In this document: positions 1 through 5,387 of the stretch, piece by piece
Position numbering within the stretch: the stretch's first letter is position 1
How the letters are laid out: every line of letters begins with the position of its first letter
Source of the DNA: Candidatus Rifleibacteriota bacterium
GTDB taxonomy: Bacteria > Riflebacteria > Ozemobacteria > Ozemobacterales > Ozemobacteraceae
Reading direction: 5' to 3'
DNA length: 8,516 bases
Assembly: GCA_022704885.1 (NCBI GenBank)
Contig: JAKJFO010000175.1
Span: forward strand, 1 to 8,516
The notes under the pieces: generated by a model
Seen by the model: the letters and a program-made list of their open reading frames with translations, nothing else
The model's database searches: none
Told to the model about the DNA's origin: nothing
Position numbers and translations under genes: made by a program

Positions 1-1
1 C

Positions 2-256
2 AATTTTGCCGACGACAAAAAGTTCTCTGCGGCCTTTGTTCTGCAGGGGGAAAAGGCCGAAGAAACCCGCAGCTTTTTCACAGCGCGTGTGCGCAGCGCT
101 TTTATGAAATTTGCCAATACCGAAACCAGAGTCGAAGGCAGCGGCAACCGGCTGTTGATTACGCGCAGCATTATCATCGAACCCGAAAAGTGGTCGCAGC
201 TGCTTAAAGACACCTTCGCCCTCTATGAAACCCTTAAAAAACCAGAGCAGGCATGA
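2..256 (+). CDS. 3' end of an unrecognised protein (84 residues visible)
   Basis: An open frame enters from the left edge and ends at TGA 254-256. It reads 84 residues, starting NFADDKKFSAAF and ending ETLKKPEQA. The visible part is soluble-looking, with alternating hydrophobic and charged residues (LLITRSIIIEPEKW) that suggest a beta strand followed by a C-terminal amphipathic helix. There is no membrane segment or catalytic motif. I do not recognise the family and the N-terminus lies outside the window. The frame is supported by continuous openness from the edge and by codon choice like that of the downstream genes. A palindromic repeat begins 8 bp after its stop, so transcription may end or be processed there. 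Function unknown. Confidence 0.6.
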   Translation, partial: NFADDKKFSAAFVLQGEKAEETRSFFTARVRSAFMKFANTETRVEGSGNRLLITRSIIIEPEKWSQLLKDTFALYETLKKPEQA

Positions 257-263
257 AGAGCAT

Positions 264-346
264 GTCATTCTGCGCGGAGCGAAGCGGAGTCGCAGAATCC
301 ATGAAATCACCCGCATCCTGGATCCTGCGACTGCGCGCAGGATGAC
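264..346. repeat. Paired palindromic intergenic repeat (BIME-like), copy 1
   Basis: This is a 37-bp unit (264-300, beginning GTCATTCTGCGCGGAGCGA) followed after 19 bp by a shorter inverted unit of 27 bp (320-346). Each unit forms its own hairpin: ATTCTGCG 267-274 pairs with CGCAGAAT 291-298, and ATCCTGCG 322-329 pairs with CGCAGGAT 336-343. The outer 13 bases of the pair also complement each other with a single G:U-type mismatch, so the whole element can fold as one nested hairpin. The same unit recurs at 1576 and 1764. It resembles REP/BIME-type dispersed palindromes. No T-tract follows either hairpin, so it is not a classic intrinsic terminator, though it could stabilise or end the upstream transcript. 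Confidence 0.85.
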
Positions 347-350
347 AAGA

Positions 351-386
351 ACGAGGACGATTACGAGGACGATTACGAGAACGATT
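351..386. repeat. 12-bp tandem repeat (ACGATTACGAGN), locus 1
   Basis: Three tandem 12-mers are present. In the phase ACGATTACGAGN the units lie at 357-368 and 369-380, with half units on either side (351-356 and 381-386). The array stops directly before the AGAAG ribosome-binding site of the glycosyltransferase gene at 398. The same unit, in the same orientation, recurs at 2100-2140 upstream of the second transcription unit, and degenerate units occur at 1924-1959. Confidence 0.85.
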
Positions 387-391
387 AGAAG
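387..391 (+). promoter_or_regulatory. Ribosome-binding site deciding the start at 398
   Basis: AGAAG ends 6 bases before the ATG at 398 but directly abuts the in-frame ATG at 392, where no spacer would remain. This favours 398 as the start. The site is weak and follows the tandem repeat directly. Confidence 0.45.
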
Positions 392-397
392 ATGGAT

Positions 398-1552
398 ATG
401 AAGCCGAAGAGTATATATGTTGCATTCGATACTTACCCCGCGCCGAAGGGGGCGGCGGTGCACATTCGCGAGTTCGCGCAGGCGCTGTTTGCGCATGCCG
501 GCAGCGGCTTACTGCTGGTGCTTGGCGAAGATGGACTGCCGACATGGCAGATCGAGGGCCTGACCCAGATCAGACGACTGGCTTCAGATGAACAGAACTA
601 CTTGAAGCGGGCCATGCAGTTTGGCGACTTCGTGCAGACACACGCCGAAATGCTGAAAAACGACGTTAAAATCGCACATTTTCGCGACCCATGGGGCGGC
701 ATGCCGCTGCTCTCTGTCGAAAATCGTGCATACAAAACAGTATACGAAGTCAACGCCCTGCCTTCGATCGAGCTGCCGGCACGCTACCCGTCGGTTACCG
801 CTAGAACCTGTGAGCGCATACGCGATCTCGAGCGCCATTGCTGGCAACAAGCCGATCACATCGTCTGCCCGTCGCAGGTTATCAAGAACTGTCTGATCGA
901 GCTGGGCGCTGATGCCGGCAAAATTACGGTGATCCGTAATGGCGCGCAGCCGGTCGATCTCGCTCAGATCAGCCGGCCATCTGATGCGCCGGCGCAATAT
1001 CTGCTGTATCAGGGAGCCGTACAAAGCTGGCAGGGCATCGAAGTACTGTTCAAGGCCATGACTTTTCTGCGCGACATGCCTGAACTGAAGCTGGTAATGT
1101 GCGCTTCCGGCAGTAAGCCGCGCCTCAAATATCTGCAGAAACTGGCAAACCGAATGGGTATCGACCAGCAGGTAATATGGCATCTGAAAGTGCCCCAGAC
1201 TACTGTTATTCAATGGCTGGCCGGCGCCGCCATCTCGCTGGCACCGCTGGTCGAGTGCTCGCGCAATCTGGTTCAGGGCTGCTGTCCTCTAAAGATCGTC
1301 GAATCGATGGCGACAGGCACGCCGGTTATCGCTTCTGACCTGCCGGTTGTGCGCGAACTGCTCGAGAATGGCAAAACCGGCTGGCTGGTCAGGCCCGACC
1401 GCCCGTCTGAACTGGCACGCGCCATCCGCATTCTGCTCGCACACCCCGAGCAAAGAGTCAGCATCGGTGCCAGTGCCCGCGAAAAATTCAGCGCCGAACT
1501 GACCTGGCAAAAGTCAACGCAGGCGCTGACAGAGGTTTACCAGGCACTGTAA
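398..1552 (+). CDS. GT4-type glycosyltransferase (GT-B fold)
   Basis: The product is 384 residues, a usual length for a GT4 retaining glycosyltransferase, which moves a sugar from a nucleotide-sugar donor onto a lipid, glycan or protein acceptor at the cytoplasmic face of the membrane. The N-terminal acceptor domain has the PAPKGAAVH loop (residues 14-22), in place of the usual Gly-Gly loop. The linker carries VIRNGAQP (near 178-185), equivalent to the family's NG(V/I)D. The donor domain has YQGAVQSWQGIE (near 204-215), then NLVQGCCPLKIVESMATGTP (near 290-309), which includes the Lys and Glu of the nucleotide-sugar site, and ends with a GWLV strand. There is no signal peptide or membrane segment. 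The start at 398 is preferred over 392 on ribosome-binding spacing. It is flanked by repeats on both sides, so it is probably a separate transcription unit from the operon at 2181. Donor and acceptor cannot be predicted. Confidence 0.9.
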   Translation: MKPKSIYVAFDTYPAPKGAAVHIREFAQALFAHAGSGLLLVLGEDGLPTWQIEGLTQIRRLASDEQNYLKRAMQFGDFVQTHAEMLKNDVKIAHFRDPWGGMPLLSVENRAYKTVYEVNALPSIELPARYPSVTARTCERIRDLERHCWQQADHIVCPSQVIKNCLIELGADAGKITVIRNGAQPVDLAQISRPSDAPAQYLLYQGAVQSWQGIEVLFKAMTFLRDMPELKLVMCASGSKPRLKYLQKLANRMGIDQQVIWHLKVPQTTVIQWLAGAAISLAPLVECSRNLVQGCCPLKIVESMATGTPVIASDLPVVRELLENGKTGWLVRPDRPSELARAIRILLAHPEQRVSIGASAREKFSAELTWQKSTQALTEVYQAL

Positions 1553-1575
1553 GAATTCGCTAAATCAACACACCC

Positions 1576-1612
1576 GTCATGCTGCGCGGAGCGAAGCGCA
1601 GTCGCAGAATCC
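1576..1612. repeat. Palindromic intergenic repeat, solo copy 2
   Basis: A 37-bp unit that differs from the copy at 264-300 at only two positions by eye (CATGCTG instead of CATTCTG, and GCGCAGT instead of GCGGAGT). It stands alone, with no inverted partner behind it, and begins 23 bp after the stop of the glycosyltransferase gene. It may act as a transcript-end structure for that gene, although no T-tract follows. Confidence 0.85.
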
Positions 1613-1626
1613 AGAAATGAAAAGTT

Positions 1627-1655
1627 ATCCGCAGATTTCACCGATTACGCAGATT
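1627..1655. repeat. ATCCGCAGATT-type dispersed repeat
   Basis: The segment reads ATCCGCAGATTTC followed by ACCGATTACGCAGATT, so the core CGCAGATT occurs twice. Its reverse complement resembles 2017-2047. This style of short CGCAGATT-rich intergenic repeat is known from several unrelated bacterial genomes. Its function is unknown. Confidence 0.5.
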
Positions 1656-1763
1656 GATCGAAAGGGTTAAGCAGGCCGTAGACGACATGACCTCGAGACA
1701 AGATCGATGAAAAGCAGTTAAGCTTCGTTTTAGTTACGAGAACGAGCACGAAAAGCACATGGC

Positions 1764-1845
1764 GTCATTCTGCGCGGAGCGAAGCGCAGTCGCAGAATCC
1801 ATGACTTCAACGAATTCTGGATCCTGTGACATCACGCATGATGAC
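1764..1845. repeat. Paired palindromic intergenic repeat, copy 3
   Basis: The architecture matches 264-346: a 37-bp unit (1764-1800), an 18-bp spacer and a 27-bp inverted unit (1819-1845). The inverted half differs from its counterpart at 320-346 at 5 of 27 positions, so it is older or more decayed, while the forward half differs at one position. The shared layout of a full unit plus a shortened inverted unit indicates that the pair, not only the single palindrome, is the element that spread. Confidence 0.85.
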
Positions 1846-1891
1846 GATTAAGAGAGTGCGGTTAACTCTATAGCCAGTCTCCTGACTTAGT

Positions 1892-1959
1892 GTCTCTGCG
1901 TCTTTGTGCGAGAAAAAATAAAAACGATAACAATTACGATTACGCGCACGATTGTACGG
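1892..1959. repeat. Composite direct repeat, copy A
   Basis: A 21-bp GTCTcTGcGTCTTTGTGCGAG head is followed by an A-rich stretch and three degenerate 12-mers of the ACGATTACGAGN type (1924-1935, 1936-1947, 1948-1959). It aligns with 2068-2140 at a constant offset of 176 bp. The first 38 bp match at 33 positions. Confidence 0.75.
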
Positions 1960-2016
1960 TTTTGCTATCACTATCGGGTTCGTTATTTCGATGATCTTCT
2001 TCTCGTTTTCAGCGCA

Positions 2017-2047
2017 AATCTGCGGCCATCTGCGCAATCTGCGGATT
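2017..2047. repeat. CTGCGCAATCTGCGG-type repeat between copies A and B
   Basis: Three ATCTGCG cores occur within about 30 bp (AATCTGCGG, CATCTGCGC, AATCTGCGG). The segment is related to 1627-1655 in inverted orientation. It separates the two copies of the composite direct repeat. Confidence 0.45.
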
Positions 2048-2067
2048 CTTATCTTCTTTGCCTTTTC

Positions 2068-2140
2068 GTCTTTGTGTCTTTGTGCGAGCAAAAATAATAA
2101 CGATTACGAGCACGATTACGAGCACGATTACGAGAACGAG
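2068..2140. repeat. Composite direct repeat, copy B, with 12-bp tandem repeat locus 2
   Basis: The head GTCTTTGTGTCTTTGTGCG and an A-rich stretch lead into clean 12-mers: ACGATTACGAGC at 2100-2111 and 2112-2123, ACGATTACGAGA at 2124-2135, then a partial ACGAG at 2136-2140. The 12-mers here are nearly perfect whereas those of copy A are decayed. This suggests recent tandem expansion or homogenisation next to the operon start. Confidence 0.8.
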
Positions 2141-2143
2141 AAA

Positions 2144-2162
2144 TTGTGTTATCATTACACAA
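2144..2162 (+). promoter_or_regulatory. Candidate promoter -10 box inside a small inverted repeat
   Basis: TATCAT at 2150-2155 matches the -10 consensus at 5 of 6 positions and lies 25 bp before the start codon at 2181. It is enclosed by inverted arms TTGTGT 2144-2149 and ACACAA 2157-2162. No good -35 box is present. The best spaced candidate is TTACGA at 2128-2133, which belongs to the tandem repeat and matches at only 3 of 6. The arms could be an operator or a small RNA hairpin. Promoter identity is an inference. Confidence 0.25.
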
Positions 2163-2180
2163 ACAGACGAGAGGTGAGCT

Positions 2181-3080
2181 ATGAAATTTTTTGGCGCGTT
2201 TTCGCAATATAAGGCGCTAAGCGATGAACAGAAGGCTTTCATCAGCAATGCGCAAAAGAAATTCGTTAAGACCCCTGACGAACTGGTTAAATTCTTCAAA
2301 CCCATGGCGGTTTTCGACAAAACCTGCGATGAAGCGAGAGCACAGCTGCTCAATTACGTGATTCTTTTCGGAGTATTGTCATTTCTGGGAATCTTTGCCG
2401 CAATTGTTGCCCTGGCCGAAGATTACCTGATAGTCATCCCGATCGAACTGTTGATGGTGTTGCTGACTTTTGTTGGCATCATCATTCGCTGGCGCCTCGG
2501 CAAAATCGATATTCACAATAATCTGCGCGAATTTGTGGTGCCGGTCGTCAATCTGATCGGCCAGGACATGGAAGCCGGCACAAAAATCAGCCTCGACCTC
2601 GATCTGCGCGGCAAGACTCTCGACAGTAAGCTCAAAGATAATCGCAAAAATGACCCGGGCTGGTTTTCTTATCCCAAAGTGACAACGCGCGTCTACGACG
2701 ACCCCTGGTTCAGGCTGACCGGGCAACTCGTCGATGGCTCCAGGTTGATACTGAATGTCGATGATCAGGTCACGCGCATCGACAAAACCTATAAAGGCAG
2801 CAGCGGCAAGATCAAGAGCAAGACCAAATACAAGATAAAACACGAAATCATGGCTGGCCTGGCATTGAAACACAAAAAATATGCGGTAGCCGGCGAAAAT
2901 GAGCTCACCGGGCTGGGCGACGGGCTTAAATACAAAGATGGCGACAACCGCCAGCTTATCTGCCTGAAAGATAAAATCAAAACATACGATGTCGATGCCA
3001 ACGTAGATCCGCAACGCTGTCTGGCATTGCTAGGCAAAATTTTCATGAGCGTGCAGCCCGCCGCAGAGAAAGGAAGCTGA
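2181..3080 (+). CDS. Two-TM membrane protein of unknown function
   Basis: The product has 299 residues and its family is not recognised. A charged N-terminal part (1-55) precedes two hydrophobic segments at about 58-78 and 82-103, ended by the positive cluster RWRLGK. The rest (about 110-299) is soluble and beta-rich in appearance, with DLDLRGKTLDSK near 140-150, DDPWFRLTGQLVDGSRLILN near 173-192 and a Lys-rich GKIKSKTKYKIKH near 209-221. The two TM segments form a hairpin, so both ends face the same side, and the basic loop after TM2 suggests the cytoplasm. The start is well supported by GAGGTG (2171-2176) four bases upstream. It is the first gene of the operon, and its final codons contain the ribosome-binding site of the next gene (AGGAAG 3071-3076), which implies coupled expression. 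It could be a scaffold or sensor, but no enzymatic motif is visible. Confidence 0.8.
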   Translation: MKFFGAFSQYKALSDEQKAFISNAQKKFVKTPDELVKFFKPMAVFDKTCDEARAQLLNYVILFGVLSFLGIFAAIVALAEDYLIVIPIELLMVLLTFVGIIIRWRLGKIDIHNNLREFVVPVVNLIGQDMEAGTKISLDLDLRGKTLDSKLKDNRKNDPGWFSYPKVTTRVYDDPWFRLTGQLVDGSRLILNVDDQVTRIDKTYKGSSGKIKSKTKYKIKHEIMAGLALKHKKYAVAGENELTGLGDGLKYKDGDNRQLICLKDKIKTYDVDANVDPQRCLALLGKIFMSVQPAAEKGS

Positions 3081-3082
3081 CC

Positions 3083-3505
3083 ATGGAAAACTGCAATATG
3101 AAAAGAGGATTCTTCTTTCTGCGTGATTGCGACCATCCGGCGCACCAAAGCTGCTGCGTCTGCGGCAAAGCCTTCTGCAACGACCATCTGCGCATCAAAC
3201 CCGGCAGTAATGAACCGGTCTGCCTCGACTGCCTCGGCAAAACCATGCAGCAGCAGTCGCAGGACAAGACGAAAGCCGCCGGGCGTGACCGCTACAATGA
3301 CGATTACTATTATGACGATGTCTGGTGTTATGGCTACCGCTACAACTACTATTCGAGCTACCGGCCCTGGTATGTCGGGCAAACCTCAGACCTGCAGGGT
3401 TCGCATTTTAGCGAGAACGACATCAGAGTTTTCGAGCCTTCGGCCGAAATCGACGATATGGATGCAGAAGCTCCTGATCCCGAAGCCAACGTCTTCGACA
3501 GCTGA
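3083..3505 (+). CDS. Small putative zinc-binding protein with Tyr-rich and acidic tail
   Basis: The product is 140 residues and its family is not recognised. The N-terminal third has a dense Cys/His set: C24-x2-C27-x4-C32-x2-H35, then C47-x2-C50, with C16, H18, H21 and C25 nearby. This is enough for one or two zinc sites of a B-box, RING or LIM-like treble-clef kind. Residues 71-97 contain 11 tyrosines and two tryptophans among Asp, Asn, Ser and Arg (for example DDYYYDDVWCYGYRYNYY). The C-terminal 30 residues are strongly acidic and end in VFDS. There is no signal peptide or membrane helix. The gene starts 2 bp after the membrane protein gene, using an AGGAAG inside it, so the two products are probably made together and may interact. 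A protein-protein adaptor role is a guess; there is no sign of an active site. Confidence 0.75.
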   Translation: MENCNMKRGFFFLRDCDHPAHQSCCVCGKAFCNDHLRIKPGSNEPVCLDCLGKTMQQQSQDKTKAAGRDRYNDDYYYDDVWCYGYRYNYYSSYRPWYVGQTSDLQGSHFSENDIRVFEPSAEIDDMDAEAPDPEANVFDS

Positions 3506-3511
3506 TCTGGC

Positions 3512-4639
3512 ATGCACATTCTCTGGCTGACCGAAAACTACCCGCCGCGTCGGGGCGGCATGGCGCAGGCATGCGACCGCATCGTCAGCAATCTTCGCGG
3601 CGACGGCACCAATATCGATGTCGTTTCTTTAAATTCCTCCGGTCAGCATATCAGGTCGGTACAGCAGCAGAACGGCCGCCTGATTCACGCGCCGGTCGGC
3701 GACAATCCCGGACATGCCCTGAACTGCCTTTTCAATTATCTGGAAGATCCTGCCGGCCACCAGCAATATGATTGCGTGGTCGCCTTCGGCGGTTATCTGC
3801 CGATTCTGGCGCTTCCGGTTTTCAAAGCCTGGCTCGCGACAAAAGCAGTCACCATGCTGCGCGGCAACGATTTCGATCTTGGCGTTTTCACACCACAGCG
3901 GCGGGCAATGCTTGCTGATGCGCTGCAGGCTTCAGATATAACCTGTGTTCTCAGCGGTGACCTGCAGAAAAAAGTTGCCAGACTTTTCCCGCAAGCGAGA
4001 CTGGAAGTAATAACCAACGGCATCGACTGCGACAACTGGCACTGTGACAGCAGCGATTATCAGTATGCCGCGGCATGGCGTCAGCAGAATGCCGGCGATG
4101 ACCGCCTGATTATCGGCATTATCGGTCAACTCAAAGAAAAAAAGGGCGTCACCTTTTTTCTTGAAAACGTTCTGCGCGCTGGCCTGCACGACCGCTTCAG
4201 ATTTCTTCTGATCGGCGACGTCGAGGCACAGGTGCAGGAATGGCTTGCCGCCCGGGCAGAACAGCTTGCCATAATCCAGATGCCATTTCTTGATCGCTTC
4301 GAACTGTTGCGCTGGTACCCTGTCTGCGATTATATCGCCCTGCCCTCGCATTACGACGGTATGCCCAACGTGCTGCTCGAAGCCGGTGCATTGGGAATTC
4401 CGGTTATTGCCGCCCGCACCGGCGGTATCAATGAAGTGCTCAGCGAAAGTCAGCACGCCCTGACTTTCTGGCCCGGAAACTCTGAAAACTGCCGTGAGGC
4501 ATTGTGGCGCGCCGCCGAACTCAAACCGGAAGAACGACTCAGAACTGGCGAAGCGCTGAAAAAGCACATTGCTGCAAATTTCAGTTCTGTCTGCGAAACC
4601 GGCAGGTATCTTGAATTGTTCACCAGTCTAAATCAGTAA
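3512..4639 (+). CDS. GT4-type glycosyltransferase (GT-B fold)
   Basis: The product has 375 residues, full length for the GT4 family of retaining transferases that use nucleotide-sugar donors. The acceptor domain starts directly with MHILWLTENYPPRRGGMAQ, whose Gly-Gly loop (15-16) is typical. The linker has EVITNGID (165-172). The donor domain has IGIIGQLKEKKGV (201-213), including the Arg/Lys-type phosphate-binding region, and then LPSHYDGMPNVLLEAGALG (277-295), followed by IPVIAARTGGINEVL. The family's E-x7-E pair reads D282-x7-E290, so the first acid is Asp rather than Glu. The start codon lies 6 bp after the previous stop with no clear ribosome-binding site, so translation is probably coupled to the upstream gene. 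It is only distantly similar to the transferase at 398, so the two are not a recent duplication. Substrates cannot be predicted. Confidence 0.93.
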   Translation: MHILWLTENYPPRRGGMAQACDRIVSNLRGDGTNIDVVSLNSSGQHIRSVQQQNGRLIHAPVGDNPGHALNCLFNYLEDPAGHQQYDCVVAFGGYLPILALPVFKAWLATKAVTMLRGNDFDLGVFTPQRRAMLADALQASDITCVLSGDLQKKVARLFPQARLEVITNGIDCDNWHCDSSDYQYAAAWRQQNAGDDRLIIGIIGQLKEKKGVTFFLENVLRAGLHDRFRFLLIGDVEAQVQEWLAARAEQLAIIQMPFLDRFELLRWYPVCDYIALPSHYDGMPNVLLEAGALGIPVIAARTGGINEVLSESQHALTFWPGNSENCREALWRAAELKPEERLRTGEALKKHIAANFSSVCETGRYLELFTSLNQ

Positions 4640-4650
4640 AAACCAGCTTG

Positions 4651-4656
4651 AAAGGA
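4651..4656 (+). promoter_or_regulatory. Ribosome-binding site deciding the start at 4665
   Basis: AAAGGA lies 8 bases before the ATG at 4665. It overlaps the alternative in-frame ATG at 4656, which therefore cannot use it. The choice also gives a cleaner MKKFS lipoprotein signal N-terminus. Confidence 0.7.
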
Positions 4657-4664
4657 TGTTCACA

Positions 4665-5387
4665 ATGAAAAAATTCAGCTTAACGACAATAACAGTAATG
4701 TTCTGCCTGGTTACAGCCGCTTTTCTGATCGGTTGTGGCGGCGAACAACCACCGGCACAATCGCAGAGCCAGAGTTCGAACTCAGGGCAGACGGCAGCTG
4801 TTTCGCAGAACAGAGCCGAAGCCGGCGACTCTTATACCGCACGCATAAAATTCAAGGCCGAAGATGGCTCAGATGCGATAGTGATCAAACGCTACGCCGA
4901 TCATGACAAGATCGAGATCAGCCATGAAGGCACCAGCGCTGTCATAAAAGCCCGTTCTGGCGCCGAAAACCGCTGGAAATACAAAGAGTCTGCCGATGGC
5001 GCCGAAGAAAAGGTACAGGTGGCCGAAGTAAAGCTTGAGCCAGACAGCTTCAAAATCGTCGACGAAAGCGAAAAGCTTCTCTGGAAAGTGCGCATAAAAG
5101 ATGGCAAAATCAAAGTCAGCGACAACGAAGACGGCAACAATTCATGGGAAATCAAGAGCAAATCGGCTGATAAGTCAGAAATTCGCAACGCTGCCGGCGA
5201 AGAGATCGGCAACGTCAAGTTTTATGCAGACAACGGCAAGCTCAAGGTTAAAGATGCCGCCAACAAAGAAATTCTCGTCAGCAAAGACCTCAAAGCCTCG
5301 GCCGCGCCCGGCGTCATCATGTTCACCCACATTCCGCTCAAACACCGCGTCGTCATCATATCTGAACTTCTGCGCATGGGACAATGA
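4665..5387 (+). CDS. Putative lipoprotein with charged beta-repeat domain
   Basis: The product is 240 residues. The N-terminus is a clear lipoprotein signal: MKK, a hydrophobic stretch (4-22) and the lipobox LIGC with Cys24, so the mature protein should be lipid-anchored outside the cytoplasm. A Gln/Ser-rich linker (28-49) follows. Residues 57-210 are very rich in Lys, Glu and Asp and look like successive short beta strands with recurring aromatic starts (W104-KYK, W140-KVR, W161-EIK) and Asp-Gly or Asn-Gly turns (KDGKIKV, DNGKLKV). The last 25 residues (GVIMFTHIPLKHRVVIISEL) differ in character, being hydrophobic and amphipathic. The family is not recognised and there is no catalytic motif. 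The gene overlaps the next glycosyltransferase gene by 4 bp (ATGA), which couples a surface or periplasmic protein to a cytoplasmic enzyme. It might bind or export the glycan made by the operon, but this is inference from context only. Confidence 0.8.
   Translation: MKKFSLTTITVMFCLVTAAFLIGCGGEQPPAQSQSQSSNSGQTAAVSQNRAEAGDSYTARIKFKAEDGSDAIVIKRYADHDKIEISHEGTSAVIKARSGAENRWKYKESADGAEEKVQVAEVKLEPDSFKIVDESEKLLWKVRIKDGKIKVSDNEDGNNSWEIKSKSADKSEIRNAAGEEIGNVKFYADNGKLKVKDAANKEILVSKDLKASAAPGVIMFTHIPLKHRVVIISELLRMGQ

Larger units (their letters stand above)
1553..2180. other. Gene-free repeat mosaic between two glycan transcription units
   Basis: About 630 bp with no credible gene. Short open frames exist on both strands, but they run through the repeats, lack ribosome-binding sites and encode biased peptides such as runs of Leu-Val-Ile. 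In order, the region holds a single palindromic unit (1576-1612), an ATCCGCAGATT-type repeat (1627-1655), a degenerate ACGAG stretch (about 1733-1750), a paired palindrome (1764-1845), composite direct repeat A (1892-1959), an inverted relative of the ATCCGCAGATT repeat (2017-2047), and composite direct repeat B (2068-2140). The last 40 bp hold the likely leader of the gene at 2181. The stretch 1656-1732 shows nothing I can name. Confidence 0.75.

Noticed and set aside
267..343. Intrinsic terminators at the palindromic hairpins
   Set aside because: The stems are GC-rich, but no run of T follows on either strand. They may still affect transcript ends, but cannot be called terminators from sequence.
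584..1213. A 209-codon open frame on the minus strand inside the first glycosyltransferase gene
   Set aside because: The plus-strand frame carries clear GT4 motifs throughout. The minus frame is a codon-bias shadow with no recognisable domain.
264..1845. CRISPR array, because of repeated palindromic units
   Set aside because: The copies are over a kilobase apart or in inverted pairs. There is no regular repeat-spacer spacing and no cas gene in view.
2100..2140. An attachment site or replication origin based on iterated 12-mers
   Set aside because: No DnaA-box consensus, AT-rich unwinding region, integrase or Rep gene is present, and the same unit recurs elsewhere as a dispersed repeat.
1807..2353. 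Several open frames of about 60-115 codons on both strands across the intergenic region
   Set aside because: They are made of the repeats (runs of Leu-Val-Ile or Asp-Tyr-Glu-His from the 12-mers), lack good ribosome-binding sites, and one runs antisense into the well-supported gene at 2181.
3123..3530. A 135-codon plus-strand frame overlapping the zinc-finger-like gene
   Set aside because: Its composition is Thr/Ser/Ala-rich and low in information, and it lacks a ribosome-binding site. The frame at 3083 has a good site and an ordered Cys/His pattern.
3932..4567. A 211-codon minus-strand open frame inside the second GT4 gene
   Set aside because: It lies antisense to an unambiguous GT4 coding region and shows no protein-like motif of its own.
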